Part shown: positions 43,673 through 51,928 of the stretch, piece after piece
How positions within the stretch are numbered: the first letter of the stretch is position 1
How the letters are laid out: every line of letters starts with the position of its first letter
DNA from: Sulfurimicrobium sp964384915
GTDB taxonomy: Bacteria > Pseudomonadota > Gammaproteobacteria > Burkholderiales > Sulfuricellaceae
Direction: 5' to 3'
NCBI GenBank assembly: GCA_964384915.1
Contig: CAYLMA010000017.1
Span: forward strand, 1 to 64,000
Length of the DNA stretch: 64,000 nt
Notes under the pieces: model-generated
Seen by the model: the letters and a program-made list of their open reading frames with translations, nothing else
The model's database searches: none
Told to the model about the DNA's origin: nothing
Translations under genes and position numbers: made by a program

Positions 43673-45412
43673 ATGAGCAAAACCCTGACCCTCAGCCTGG
43701 GGCAGCATTCGATTGCCGGCATCAAGCCGCAGAACGAGGATTTCTACGGCGCACTGGTTCCCACGGGCTCAATACTGGACAGCAAGGGCATCTGCGTCGC
43801 CATCGCCGATGGGGTAAGCGCCAGCGAAGGCGGCAAGGACGCCAGCCAGATCGCGGTGCGCCAGTTCCTCGACGATTACTACAGCACGCCCGATTCGTGG
43901 TCCACTAAGCATGCCGCGACCAAGGTGCTGGGCGCGCTCAACCTCTGGCTCTACAACCAGGGACAGAAGCTCTATGGCGGCAATTGCGGCCTGGCGACCA
44001 CGTTCAGCGCCATCGTCCTCAAGTCCCAGACGGCCCACCTGTTTCATGTCGGGGACAGCCGCATCTACCTGCTGCGCGAAGGCCAGCTGGAGTGCCTCAC
44101 CCGCGACCACCGCGTGCATTTCGGCGGCCAGAACGATTACCTGGCCCGGGCGCTGGGCATCGATGCGCGCCTGGACATCGACTACCACACCCGCCCCCTG
44201 CAGGCCGGCGACTGCTTCATTCTAACCACGGATGGCGTGCACGACGTCCTGCGCGAGGAGGTGCTGGAGCGCATTCTGGCGGAGCACGCAGCCGAGCCCC
44301 AGAAACTTGCGGAAATGCTGGTGGAACAGGCGCTCAAACAGGGCAGCCAGGACAACATCACCTGCCAGGTGATACGCATCGATGCGCTGCCGCAAGCCGA
44401 CAAGGGCGAATTCTTCGAACACCTGGCCAGCCTGCCCTTCCCGCCCGACCTCAAGGCCGGGCAGGTGCTGGACGGCTACCGCATACTGCGCGAGCTCAAC
44501 GCCACCTCGCGCAGCCAGGTCTACCTGGCGGAGGATACGCTGGCATCACCCGAGACCAAGGTGGTCATCAAGACCCCCTCGCAGAATTACAACGACGACC
44601 CGCTCTACATCGAGCAATTCCTGCTCGAGGAATGGGTCGCGAAGCGGCTGGACTCGCCGCACCTGATCAAGATCTGCGACCGCGCCGCGCGGCCGCGCAC
44701 CTTTCTTTACAGCGTGGTCGAATACATCGAGGGCCAGACCCTGCGCCAGTGGATGCACGACAACCCCAGCCCCGGCGTGGACCGCGTCCGCGCCACGGTG
44801 GACCAGATCGCGCGCGGCCTGCGCGCCATGCACCGGATGGAAATGATCCACCAGGACCTGAAGCCCGACAACATCCTGATCGACCGCAACAACACCCTGA
44901 AAATCATCGACTTCGGCTCCACCCGCATCGCCGGCCTGGCCGAGACCCAAAGCGTGCTGGAGCACAAGCACATCGTCGGCACCGCCAGCTATTCCGCTCC
45001 GGAATACTTCAGGGGCGAGCCGGGCACCGACCGCTCTGACATCTTCTCGCTGGGCGTGATCGCCTACGAAATGTTCACCGGCAAGCTGCCCTACGGCGAA
45101 ATCACGCCCGAACAGGCCGCGCGCAAGAAATTCACCTACACCCCCGCCAGATTGCACAACCCCGCGATTCCGGAGTGGGTGGATGCCGCGCTGGAAAAAG
45201 CCACCCATCCCCACCCCAACCGGCGCTACGAACTCGAATCCGAATTCATCGCCGACCTGACCCGCCCAAACCAGCGCCTCGTCCATGAAGGCCGCAGCCG
45301 CCCCCTGCTGGAACGCAACCCGCTGGGATTCTGGAAAGGGCTGGCGCTGATGCAGCTGGGGGTGATTCTGGTTCTGGGCTACTTGTTGCTGACGGGAACA
45401 GTCAGAATGTAA
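43673..45412 (+). CDS. PP2C phosphatase-Ser/Thr kinase fusion with C-terminal membrane anchor
   Basis: One 579-residue chain (ATG 43673) holds a PP2C phosphatase domain (about 5-240: NEDFYG, ADGVSASEGG, HVGDSRIYLL, LTTDGVHD, QDNITC). A Hanks-type kinase domain follows (about 260-525: VVIKTP Lys, MIHQDLKPDNIL, IIDFGSTR, SAPEYFRGE), and a C-terminal transmembrane helix (about 553-577). The HRD motif reads HQD, with the catalytic Asp kept. A comparable gene adjoins the nitrate transporter in Pseudomonas (PA1782 beside PA1783), so control of nitrate uptake or assimilation is a fair guess. The target is not known. Confidence 0.92.
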   Translation: MSKTLTLSLGQHSIAGIKPQNEDFYGALVPTGSILDSKGICVAIADGVSASEGGKDASQIAVRQFLDDYYSTPDSWSTKHAATKVLGALNLWLYNQGQKLYGGNCGLATTFSAIVLKSQTAHLFHVGDSRIYLLREGQLECLTRDHRVHFGGQNDYLARALGIDARLDIDYHTRPLQAGDCFILTTDGVHDVLREEVLERILAEHAAEPQKLAEMLVEQALKQGSQDNITCQVIRIDALPQADKGEFFEHLASLPFPPDLKAGQVLDGYRILRELNATSRSQVYLAEDTLASPETKVVIKTPSQNYNDDPLYIEQFLLEEWVAKRLDSPHLIKICDRAARPRTFLYSVVEYIEGQTLRQWMHDNPSPGVDRVRATVDQIARGLRAMHRMEMIHQDLKPDNILIDRNNTLKIIDFGSTRIAGLAETQSVLEHKHIVGTASYSAPEYFRGEPGTDRSDIFSLGVIAYEMFTGKLPYGEITPEQAARKKFTYTPARLHNPAIPEWVDAALEKATHPHPNRRYELESEFIADLTRPNQRLVHEGRSRPLLERNPLGFWKGLALMQLGVILVLGYLLLTGTVRM

Positions 45413-45538
45413 ACTTCTGGTTTCGACCAGCGGAAGTTGGACGGTTCGAACAGCAGACGTTCACACCGCCCATTGCTGGCTAGAAAAATGGATTGATGAT
45501 TTACCCTTGGAGTATTGATTCGGCATGGCACTCCAAGT

Positions 45539-45547
45539 TGCTATAAT
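45539..45547 (+). promoter_or_regulatory. extended -10 promoter of the ArsR-rhodanese gene
   Basis: TGCTATAAT is a consensus extended -10 element. It ends only 6 bases before the ATG at 45554, so the expected transcript would start at or next to the start codon (leaderless mRNA). No Shine-Dalgarno is seen. Confidence 0.6.
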
Positions 45548-45553
45548 CCGTCC

Positions 45554-46219
45554 ATGACGAATCCCCTCTCTCCCAAGAAACGATTGTTCGAGCAATTCGC
45601 CCGTGTGGCGAAATCCCTCGCTAGCGCCAACCGCCTGGAACTGCTGGAAGCCCTGGCCCAGGGCGAGCGCGGCGTGGACGCGCTGGCGCAGGCCAGCGGC
45701 ATGTCGGTCGCCAACACCTCCCATCATCTGCAGATCCTTCGCGACGGCGGCCTGGTGCAGTCGCGCAAGGAAGGCCTGCAGGTCATCTACCGCCTGGCGG
45801 GCGATGACGTGCTGCGCCTCATCACGGCCATGCAGCAGGTGGCAGAACTCCATCTGGCCGAAGTGGACCGCATCGTGCGCGACAACTTCGCGAGCAAGGA
45901 CAATCTCACCCCGCTGCGCCGCGAGGAGTTGCTGGAGCAGGTGCGCTCCGGCAGCGCCATGGTGATCGACGTGCGCCCCCCGTCCGAATATGCCGCCGGC
46001 CATATCGAAGGCGCGGTCAACATCCCCCTCGACTCCCTCGCCGACCGGCTCGACCAGCTCCCGCGCGACCAGGAGATCGTCGCCTACTGCCGCGGCCCCT
46101 ACTGCATGCTGGCCTTCGACGCCGTGGCCCGGCTGCGCGAGGAAGGCTTCCGCGCCCGCCGCCTGGAAGACGGCTTCCCCGAGTGGAAAGCCGAGCAACA
46201 CCCCGTCGGCGGAAACTAA
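45554..46219 (+). CDS. ArsR-family regulator fused to a rhodanese domain
   Basis: The 221-residue protein has an ArsR winged helix (about 12-100; ALAQASGMSVANTSHHLQIL is the recognition region) followed by a rhodanese domain (about 120-215) with active-site loop YCRGPYCM. Cys179 and Cys184 are the only cysteines. The ArsR part lacks the metal- or persulfide-binding cysteines of ArsR, BigR or SqrR. Sulfane sulfur is thus probably sensed on the rhodanese loop. It precedes a rhodanese-DsrE-TauE module with two similar palindromes that may be its operators. The ligand and regulation are inferred. Confidence 0.9.
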   Translation: MTNPLSPKKRLFEQFARVAKSLASANRLELLEALAQGERGVDALAQASGMSVANTSHHLQILRDGGLVQSRKEGLQVIYRLAGDDVLRLITAMQQVAELHLAEVDRIVRDNFASKDNLTPLRREELLEQVRSGSAMVIDVRPPSEYAAGHIEGAVNIPLDSLADRLDQLPRDQEIVAYCRGPYCMLAFDAVARLREEGFRARRLEDGFPEWKAEQHPVGGN

Positions 46220-46309
46220 TTCCGAAACGGCAATAGCACACAAACTCCGGCGCATCCTTTCTTCCCAAAAATTTTAATTGACACTCGCCCTCTTTCTCAG
46301 CACACTAAT

Positions 46310-46331
46310 CAAATATTCATTTGAATAGTTG
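46310..46331. promoter_or_regulatory. palindromic operator before the rhodanese gene
   Basis: CAAATATTCA-TT-TGAATAGTTG is an almost perfect palindrome, 15 bases before the start codon and downstream of a TTGACA -35 element (46279-46284). A repressor here would block transcription. The core TATTCATTTGAATA recurs at 47184. Confidence 0.65.
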
Positions 46332-46345
46332 ATTGAGGTTTCACC

Positions 46346-46810
46346 ATGTCTATCCTGCATAACACCTTCCTCGCGGTTACATTGTCTGTCACCAGTATCC
46401 TGCCTGCCGTTGCCGCCGACAGTCCTGCGGTGAAAGCACTGGAAGAGTATTTCGAATTCTCCGAATACGGCGGCGCAACCATTCTGCCGGAGCAGATTCC
46501 GGCGGAAGAGTGGAAGAAAATCCATGTCATCGATACCCGTGATGCCGAGCAGTTCAACAAGGCCCACATCCCCGGTGCCGTGAACATAGACTGGCGCCAG
46601 GTGCTGGGACGCCGCGCCGAACTGCCGACGGACAAAATGGTGCTGCTGTACTGCAATGCCGGAACGCTCTCCGCCCAGGCCGGTCTGGCGCTACGGGTGG
46701 CCGGTCTGGACAACGTGCGCATCCTGCAGGGCGGATTCAATGAATGGAAAGCCAAGGGTGGCTTCAACGCCAACCGGCGCGCCCTGAAAAACAGCAAGAA
46801 AGGAGAGTAG
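46346..46810 (+). CDS. periplasmic rhodanese (sulfurtransferase)
   Basis: This 154-residue protein has a signal peptide (cleavage about ILPAVAA-DS, near residue 24) and one rhodanese domain (VIDTRDAEQF, INIDW-like NIDW, active-site Cys103 in YCNAGTLS, NEWKAKGG). Export to the periplasm is predicted. It should carry or transfer sulfane sulfur there. It begins the three-gene module controlled by the ArsR-rhodanese regulator. The DsrE gene starts 2 bases after its stop. Confidence 0.9.
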   Translation: MSILHNTFLAVTLSVTSILPAVAADSPAVKALEEYFEFSEYGGATILPEQIPAEEWKKIHVIDTRDAEQFNKAHIPGAVNIDWRQVLGRRAELPTDKMVLLYCNAGTLSAQAGLALRVAGLDNVRILQGGFNEWKAKGGFNANRRALKNSKKGE

Positions 46811-46812
46811 CC

Positions 46813-47163
46813 ATGAACTACCTGTTCATTCTCAACGACCCGCCTTATGGCACCGAGCGCAGCTACAACGGCCTGCGCCTGGCGCGCACCTTGTCCAAGA
46901 CCGAGGGCAACGAAATCCGCGTCTTTCTGCTGGGCGATGCGGCCCTGTGCGCCAAGGCCGGGCAGAAGGTTCCCCAGGGCTACTACAACATCGAGTTTTT
47001 CATCCAGAGCATCCTGAAACGCAATGGCCAGATCGGCGTATGTGGCGTGTGCATGGAGGCACGCGGCCTGCGCGACGAGGAACTGATTACCGGCGCACAG
47101 CATTCCACCCTGGAGCACCTGGCAGAGTGGACGGAGTGGGCCGGCAAGGCGCTGACGTTTTAA
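46813..47163 (+). CDS. DsrE/DsrF-like sulfur-relay protein
   Basis: This 116-residue cytoplasmic protein starts MNYLFILNDPPYGTERSYNG, typical of the DsrE family. It carries the conserved Cys pair in CGVCMEARGL (Cys77 and Cys80), of which the second is the expected persulfide carrier. AGGAGAG precedes the ATG 9 bases away. Translationally coupled to the rhodanese gene, it probably accepts sulfane sulfur in the cytoplasm. No DsrF/DsrH partners are seen, so it is not part of a DsrEFH trimer here. Confidence 0.9.
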   Translation: MNYLFILNDPPYGTERSYNGLRLARTLSKTEGNEIRVFLLGDAALCAKAGQKVPQGYYNIEFFIQSILKRNGQIGVCGVCMEARGLRDEELITGAQHSTLEHLAEWTEWAGKALTF

Positions 47164-47183
47164 AAATTTTGCCACCAATTAAG

Positions 47184-47197
47184 TATTCGTTTGAATT
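47184..47197. promoter_or_regulatory. second operator-like palindrome before tauE
   Basis: TATTCG-TT-TGAATT closely matches the core of the palindrome at 46314-46327. It lies 21 bases before the TauE start codon, between DsrE and TauE. The same regulator may act twice in the module. Confidence 0.5.
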
Positions 47198-47218
47198 GCA
47201 TAACATGAGGAGCACGCC

Positions 47219-47998
47219 ATGATTATCCTGGCCATTATTTCCGGCGCGGTCACCGGCATCGTATTGGGTCTGTTCGGCAGCGGCGGTTCCATCATCGCCA
47301 TGCCGGCGCTGATGTACCTGCTCGACGTGGAGGCCAAGTCGGCCATCGCCATGAGCATGGGCATCGTGGCGGTCACCGCCACCATTTCGGGCTGGGACAA
47401 CTGGCGGCGCGGCAATGTCGATATCAAGGTGGCGGCAATGTTCGGCCTGTTCGGCGTAATCGGCACCTATGGCGGCGCCCGCCTCGGGGTTTACACGCCG
47501 GTGCAGGTGCAGCTCACCCTGTTCGCGCTGGTGATGTATGCCGCCGCCTGGAAGATGCTGCAGCCCAAAAAGCAGACCATCGCCCAACTGGCCACGGCGG
47601 GCGGCCCGCCCTTGTCGGAAGATGAGGTCATTTCCGCGCACATGGGGCATATCGCCGCGCACGGCGTCGGCGTGGGCGTGCTGACCGGGCTGGTGGGCGT
47701 GGGCGGCGGATTCCTGATCGTGCCTGCGCTGGTGCTGCTGTCCGGCATCCCGATGAAGCTCGCCATCGGCACCTCGCTGGTCATCGTCGCCGCCAAATCC
47801 TATGCTGGTTTCGTCGGTTATGTCGGGGCGGTGCCGGTGGACTGGACCACCATGGCCGCCTTCACCACGGTGACGGTGGCCGGCAGCTTTGTAGGCACGC
47901 GCATCGCGCACCGCTTCTCGCAGGCAACCCTGAAGCGCAGCTTCGGCGTATTCCTGGTGTTCGTGGCAAGCTATATCCTGCTCAAGAGCGTAGGGTGA
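47219..47998 (+). CDS. TauE/SafE-family sulfite exporter
   Basis: This 259-residue membrane protein has about eight helices and two related halves: GLFGSGGSIIAMPALMYLLD near residue 15 and GLVGVGGGFLIVPALVLLSG near 160. It differs in sequence from the TauE-like protein at 29652-30407. As the last gene of the rhodanese-DsrE module it may export sulfite, thiosulfate or a related product formed from sulfane sulfur. This is inference from family and context. AGGAGC lies just before the ATG. Confidence 0.9.
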   Translation: MIILAIISGAVTGIVLGLFGSGGSIIAMPALMYLLDVEAKSAIAMSMGIVAVTATISGWDNWRRGNVDIKVAAMFGLFGVIGTYGGARLGVYTPVQVQLTLFALVMYAAAWKMLQPKKQTIAQLATAGGPPLSEDEVISAHMGHIAAHGVGVGVLTGLVGVGGGFLIVPALVLLSGIPMKLAIGTSLVIVAAKSYAGFVGYVGAVPVDWTTMAAFTTVTVAGSFVGTRIAHRFSQATLKRSFGVFLVFVASYILLKSVG

Positions 47999-48093
47999 GA
48001 CGAAGCAACCCCATCACTGAATCTCTCACCGCCTGTGGCAATGACGGCAAGGAAAGTGCAAAATCAAACTAATCAGATTTTGCGGAGCAGAAC

Positions 48094-48657
48094 ATGGACA
48101 AACCCCAGGGCCAGCGTACCTGCCTCTACGACACCTGCCAGCTCGATGCGGTGCTCGACCACATGGCCTGGCAGGCGGCCGGTTTCCTCACCGGCAGGCA
48201 GCAGGTCATGCTGGTGGGCATCCTGCGCCGCGGCGCGCCGCTGGCGGAAATGCTGCATGAACGACTGCGGCGCAACTATGGCCTGGACCGGATTACCAGG
48301 CTCGATCTCAAGATCAAGCGCTACGCGGACGACCTGACCCTCCTCCACCCGGAAACGCAGCTGACCGAAAACCCCGAACACGCCAATCTGGACCTGAGCG
48401 GCACCACCCTGCTGGTGGTGGACGACGTGATGTACCGGGGTCACTCCATGCTGCGCGCGGTGCAATATCTCGCCAACCGGAACCCCGCCGAAATCCGCAC
48501 CGTGGTGCTGGTAGACCGCGGCGCGGCCAAGCTGCCGGTGCGCACCGACATCGTCGGGGTGCGGCTGGACGTGGCGCCCGAGCACATCATCGAGTGCAAC
48601 GTGCCGCCTTATGAAGAACAGTTCAAGATCGAGCTGCTCCAGCCCCTCCGCGCTTGA
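48094..48657 (+). CDS. phosphoribosyltransferase family protein (PyrR-like)
   Basis: This 187-residue protein has a type I PRTase fold with PRPP motif LLVVDDVMYRGHSMLRAV (about 108-125) and GILRRGAPLAEML near residue 42. The RYADDLTLLHP segment is like PyrR, the uracil phosphoribosyltransferase and pyrimidine-operon regulator. No pyrimidine gene adjoins. Function as an enzyme or regulator is not resolved. It is convergent with the nir genes. Confidence 0.85.
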   Translation: MDKPQGQRTCLYDTCQLDAVLDHMAWQAAGFLTGRQQVMLVGILRRGAPLAEMLHERLRRNYGLDRITRLDLKIKRYADDLTLLHPETQLTENPEHANLDLSGTTLLVVDDVMYRGHSMLRAVQYLANRNPAEIRTVVLVDRGAAKLPVRTDIVGVRLDVAPEHIIECNVPPYEEQFKIELLQPLRA

Positions 48658-48669
48658 CGCCGGCCAGGC

Positions 48670-48834
48670 TCATCCTTCGGCAGCAGACAGGCCGGTTCCT
48701 TGCAGCCGAAGACCGAAAAATAGCGCCACCATAGCCACACCAAGAGCGGCAGCAAAGCGACCGCTCCCCACGTAGGTCATCACCGGCAGGCAACGGGTCG
48801 AAAGTGTGAAATCGTGGTTTTCGAAAGCAGCCAC
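48670..48834 (-). CDS. possible small membrane protein downstream of nirD
   Basis: A 54-residue frame from GTG 48834 to TGA contains one hydrophobic segment (FAAALGVAMVALFFGL) after a polar start. It lies 21 bases after the nirD stop on the same strand. There is no clear Shine-Dalgarno and I recognise no family. It may be a remnant of a larger gene or not coding. Without it, the 198-bp region between the phosphoribosyltransferase gene and nirD holds nothing else I can see. Confidence 0.3.
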   Translation of the reverse strand: MAAFENHDFTLSTRCLPVMTYVGSGRFAAALGVAMVALFFGLRLQGTGLSAAEG

Positions 48835-48855
48835 TCAGCCGGGATTGCCAAACAT

Positions 48856-49164
48856 TCAAATCTGCAAAAACACCACTCCCTCCTCCACCTTGACCGGATA
48901 GGTGCCGACGCAGCCTTCGTCCGGCGCCAGTGCCTTGCCGTCGTCGAAGCAGATGTTCATGCCGTGCAGCGGGCAGGTCACGGTGTTGCCGGAGACGATG
49001 CCCTGGGACAGGGGGCCGCCCTTGTGGGGGCATTTGTCGTTCATGGCGAAGATGCCGTCGCCGGCGTTGCGGAACACTGCGATGTCCTTTCCGTCGTGGC
49101 GCACCACGCGCGCGCCCTGCTGGGGGAATTCGCTTAGCGGCGCGATCTTGATCCAGTTGCTCAT
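48856..49164 (-). CDS. nirD: assimilatory nitrite reductase small subunit (Rieske-type)
   Basis: NirD is the Rieske-fold partner of NADH nitrite reductase NirB. The 102-residue protein carries both cluster motifs: CPHKGG (near 45-50) and CPLHGM (about 64-69), with Cys and His ligands intact. The start at 49164 (MSNWIKIAPL) follows AGGAGTATC. It is separated from nirB by a CACGGAG-type repeat rather than coupled. The frame upstream of 49164 only shadows nirB. Confidence 0.95.
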   Translation of the reverse strand: MSNWIKIAPLSEFPQQGARVVRHDGKDIAVFRNAGDGIFAMNDKCPHKGGPLSQGIVSGNTVTCPLHGMNICFDDGKALAPDEGCVGTYPVKVEEGVVFLQI

Positions 49165-49200
49165 GTGATACTCCTGTGTATTAAGCTGAAAAGTTTGATT

Positions 49201-49287
49201 TACCACGGAGGACACGGAGAGCACGGAGAAAATACAATGTAAAACAAAAGAATGTTTTCCTTCGTGCTCTCCGTGTCCTCCGTGGTT
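49201..49287. repeat. CACGGAG-type palindromic repeat, copy 2
   Basis: The arms ACCACGGAGGACACGGAGAG + CAC and their exact complement form a 23-bp perfect stem, extended imperfectly, with a loop of about 35 bases. It sits between nirB and nirD. A relative is at 43499-43614. It may protect the nirB mRNA end or modulate nirD expression. Confidence 0.85.
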
Positions 49288-49300
49288 CAATCCGGTTTTA

Positions 49301-51727
49301 TCAAACCGACAAAACCTCGAATTCGTGCTTGGCGACGCCATCCTTGACGCGCTCGGCCCAGGGATCTTTTTCCACCGAAAGCGCGTAGAGCAGGCGCTGG
49401 TAGAGCGCCTTGCGGCCCGCCTCGTCTTCCAGCACGCGCTTTTTGATGTAGTCCATGCCGACGCGCTGCATCCAGTGCACGGTGCGATCCAGGTAGCGGG
49501 CTTCCTCGCGGTAGACCTGGATGAAGGCGCCGCTGTATTCCAGCACTTCCTCCGCCGTCTTGACCTTGACCAGGAATTCGGCCACTTCGGTCTTGATGCC
49601 GCCATTGCCGCCGACGTAGATTTCCCAGCCGGAATCCACGCCGATGATGCCCACGTCCTTGATGGCGGCCTCGGCGCAGTTTCTGGGGCAGCCGGAGACG
49701 GCGAACTTGACCTTGTGGGGCGCCCACATTTTCCAGAACGCCTTTTCAAGGTCGATGCCCATCTGGGTGGAGTTCTGCGTGCCGAAGCGGCAGAATTCGC
49801 TGCCGATGCAGGTTTTCACGGTGCGCAGCGCCTTGCCGTAGGCATGGCCGGAAGGCATGTCGAGATCGGCCCAGACGCCCGGCAGGTCTTCCTTCTTGAT
49901 GCCGAAAAGGTCGATGCGCTGGCCGCCGGTGACGCGGATCATGGGCACTGCGTACTTGTCCGCCACGTCGGCGATGCGGCGCAATTCGGAGGCATTGGTG
50001 GTGCCGCCCCACATGCGCGGCACCACGGAATAGGTGCCATCCTTCTGGATGTTGGCATGGACGCGCTCGTTGACGAAGCGCGATTGGGCGTCGTCTATCG
50101 CCTCGCCCGGCCAGGTGGAGATCAGGTAGTAGTTGAGCGCCGGACGGCAGGTGGCGCAGCCGTCCGGAGTGCGCCATTCGAGGAATTTCATGGTGTCCGG
50201 GATGGAGAGCAGCTTGTGCTCGCGGATCGCGGCGCGCACTTCATCGTGAGTGTGCTCGGTGCAGCCGCAGACCGGCTTGACTGCCGGGGTGGCGGAGTAG
50301 TCGCCGCCCAGCGTTGAAGAAAGGATCTGCTCCACCAGGCCGGAGCAGGAGCCGCAGGAGCTGGCGGCCTTGGTGTGTTTCTTCACGTCGTCCAGGGTGA
50401 ACAGGCCCTTTTCCTTGATGGCCTTGACGATGGTTCCCTTGCACACGCCGTTGCAGCCGCACACTTCCATTTCATCGGTCATGGCGGCGGCCTTGTTCTG
50501 GCCGGCATGGCCGCCGTCGCCGAGATGGTTCTGGCCGAACATGAGGTGGTCGCGGATGTCCGAAACGTTGCGCCCCTCGCGCAACAGCTGGAAGTACCAG
50601 GCGCTGTCCACTGTATCGCCATAGAGGCAGGCGCCCACCAGCTTGTTGTCCTGGATCACCAGCTTCTTGTACACGCCGCCCACCGGGTCGGACAGGACGA
50701 TATCCTCGGTTTGCCCGCCACCACCGAAATTCCCGGCGGAAAACAGGTCGATGCCGGTGACCTTTAGCTTGGTCGAAGTGACCGATCCCACGTAGCGGCC
50801 AATGCCCATTTCAGCCAGGTGGTTGGCGCACACCTTGGCCATTTCGAACAGCGGCGCCACCAGCCCGTAGGAGGTTCCGCGATGGCTGACGCATTCGCCG
50901 ATGGCGTAAATGCGCGGGTCGTAGGTCTGCATGGTGTCGTTCACCACGATACCCTTGTCGCAGTAGATGCCGGCGGATTCCGCCAGCGCGGTATTGGGCC
51001 GGATGCCCACGGCCATCACCACCAGGTCGGCGGGGATTTCGCTGCCATCCTTGAAGCGGATGGCGGATACTTTGCCTTGGCTGCCGGAGATCAGTTCGGT
51101 CTGCTTCTGCAGCAGGAACTTGAGCCCCTTTTCTTCCAGTGATTTCTGCAGCAGCCTGGCGGCGGTCCGGTCGAGCTGGCGTTCCATCAGCCATTCCGCG
51201 ATATGCACCACGGTCACGTCCATGCCGCGCAGCATGAGGCCGTTGGCCGCTTCCAGGCCAAGCAGGCCGCCGCCGATGACCACAGCGTGCTTGAATTTCT
51301 CTGCAGCATCGACCATGGCGTCCACGTCATGGATATCGCGGAATCCGATCACGCCGTCCAGATCTTTGCCCGGCACCGGCAGGATGAACGGGTTGGAGCC
51401 GGTGGCCAGGATCATGCGGTCGTACTCGGCGAAGGTGCCGTCTTCCGCATACACTATCCGGTTCTTGCGGTCGATCTTGTTGACCTTCTTGTTGAGATGC
51501 AGGGTGATGCCGTTATCACGGTACCAGTCAACGTCGTTGAGCATGATGTCCTTGATGGTCTGCTCGCCGGACAGCACGGGCGACAGCATGATGCGGTTGT
51601 AGTTGCCATGCGGCTCGGCGCCGAAGACCGTGATGTCGTACATGTCCGGAGCCAGCTTCAGCAGTTCTTCGAGGGTGCGCACCCCGGCCATGCCGTTTCC
51701 TACCATCACCAGTTTGATTTTCTTCAT
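49301..51727 (-). CDS. nirB: assimilatory nitrite reductase large subunit, NADH-dependent
   Basis: NirB reduces nitrite to ammonium. The 808-residue protein (start MKKIKLVMVGNG at 51727; the longer frame is not conserved) has an FAD/NAD pyridine-nucleotide reductase part (about 1-320) and two BFD-like [2Fe-2S] regions (CGCNGVCKG..CGSC near 415-460 and CGCTEH..CATC). A siroheme/[4Fe-4S] part carries ligands in CIGSEFC and SGCPRNCAEA. It follows nasA after 201 bp that contain a sigma-54 promoter. The leader also holds an imperfect hairpin (AGTGCTCCAC with GTGGGCACT) of unknown use. Confidence 0.96.
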   Translation of the reverse strand: MKKIKLVMVGNGMAGVRTLEELLKLAPDMYDITVFGAEPHGNYNRIMLSPVLSGEQTIKDIMLNDVDWYRDNGITLHLNKKVNKIDRKNRIVYAEDGTFAEYDRMILATGSNPFILPVPGKDLDGVIGFRDIHDVDAMVDAAEKFKHAVVIGGGLLGLEAANGLMLRGMDVTVVHIAEWLMERQLDRTAARLLQKSLEEKGLKFLLQKQTELISGSQGKVSAIRFKDGSEIPADLVVMAVGIRPNTALAESAGIYCDKGIVVNDTMQTYDPRIYAIGECVSHRGTSYGLVAPLFEMAKVCANHLAEMGIGRYVGSVTSTKLKVTGIDLFSAGNFGGGGQTEDIVLSDPVGGVYKKLVIQDNKLVGACLYGDTVDSAWYFQLLREGRNVSDIRDHLMFGQNHLGDGGHAGQNKAAAMTDEMEVCGCNGVCKGTIVKAIKEKGLFTLDDVKKHTKAASSCGSCSGLVEQILSSTLGGDYSATPAVKPVCGCTEHTHDEVRAAIREHKLLSIPDTMKFLEWRTPDGCATCRPALNYYLISTWPGEAIDDAQSRFVNERVHANIQKDGTYSVVPRMWGGTTNASELRRIADVADKYAVPMIRVTGGQRIDLFGIKKEDLPGVWADLDMPSGHAYGKALRTVKTCIGSEFCRFGTQNSTQMGIDLEKAFWKMWAPHKVKFAVSGCPRNCAEAAIKDVGIIGVDSGWEIYVGGNGGIKTEVAEFLVKVKTAEEVLEYSGAFIQVYREEARYLDRTVHWMQRVGMDYIKKRVLEDEAGRKALYQRLLYALSVEKDPWAERVKDGVAKHEFEVLSV

Positions 51728-51794
51728 CAATGTTTCTCCAGGAATTTTAATAGTGCCCACGTCAGGTGAGCTCAACTTCACTGTGGAGCACTAA

Positions 51795-51810
51795 AGCAAA
51801 CGCCGTGCCA
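51795..51810 (-). promoter_or_regulatory. sigma-54 promoter of nirB
   Basis: On the minus strand TGGCACGGCGTTTGCT matches the -24/-12 consensus exactly, with 10 bases between GG and GC. Start is expected near 51783, giving a leader of about 56 bases. The region upstream is very A/T-rich (51811-51850), as is common for IHF sites. Confidence 0.85.
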
Positions 51811-51928
51811 ATTTTTTAATATATTGTTTTTTTGGCATATTTTTTTTACCAGTGGAGTTTATGGACACGCCATGCACCCAAAGCAATCGAGCCAAGCTGT
51901 TTATGCCCTGATATGGGGCGTAGACAAT

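Noticed and set aside
45525..45541. Possible sigma-54 promoter before the ArsR-rhodanese gene (TGGCACTCCAAGTTGCT)
   Set aside because: The GG-GC spacing is 11 instead of 10 bases, and a consensus extended -10 overlaps it.
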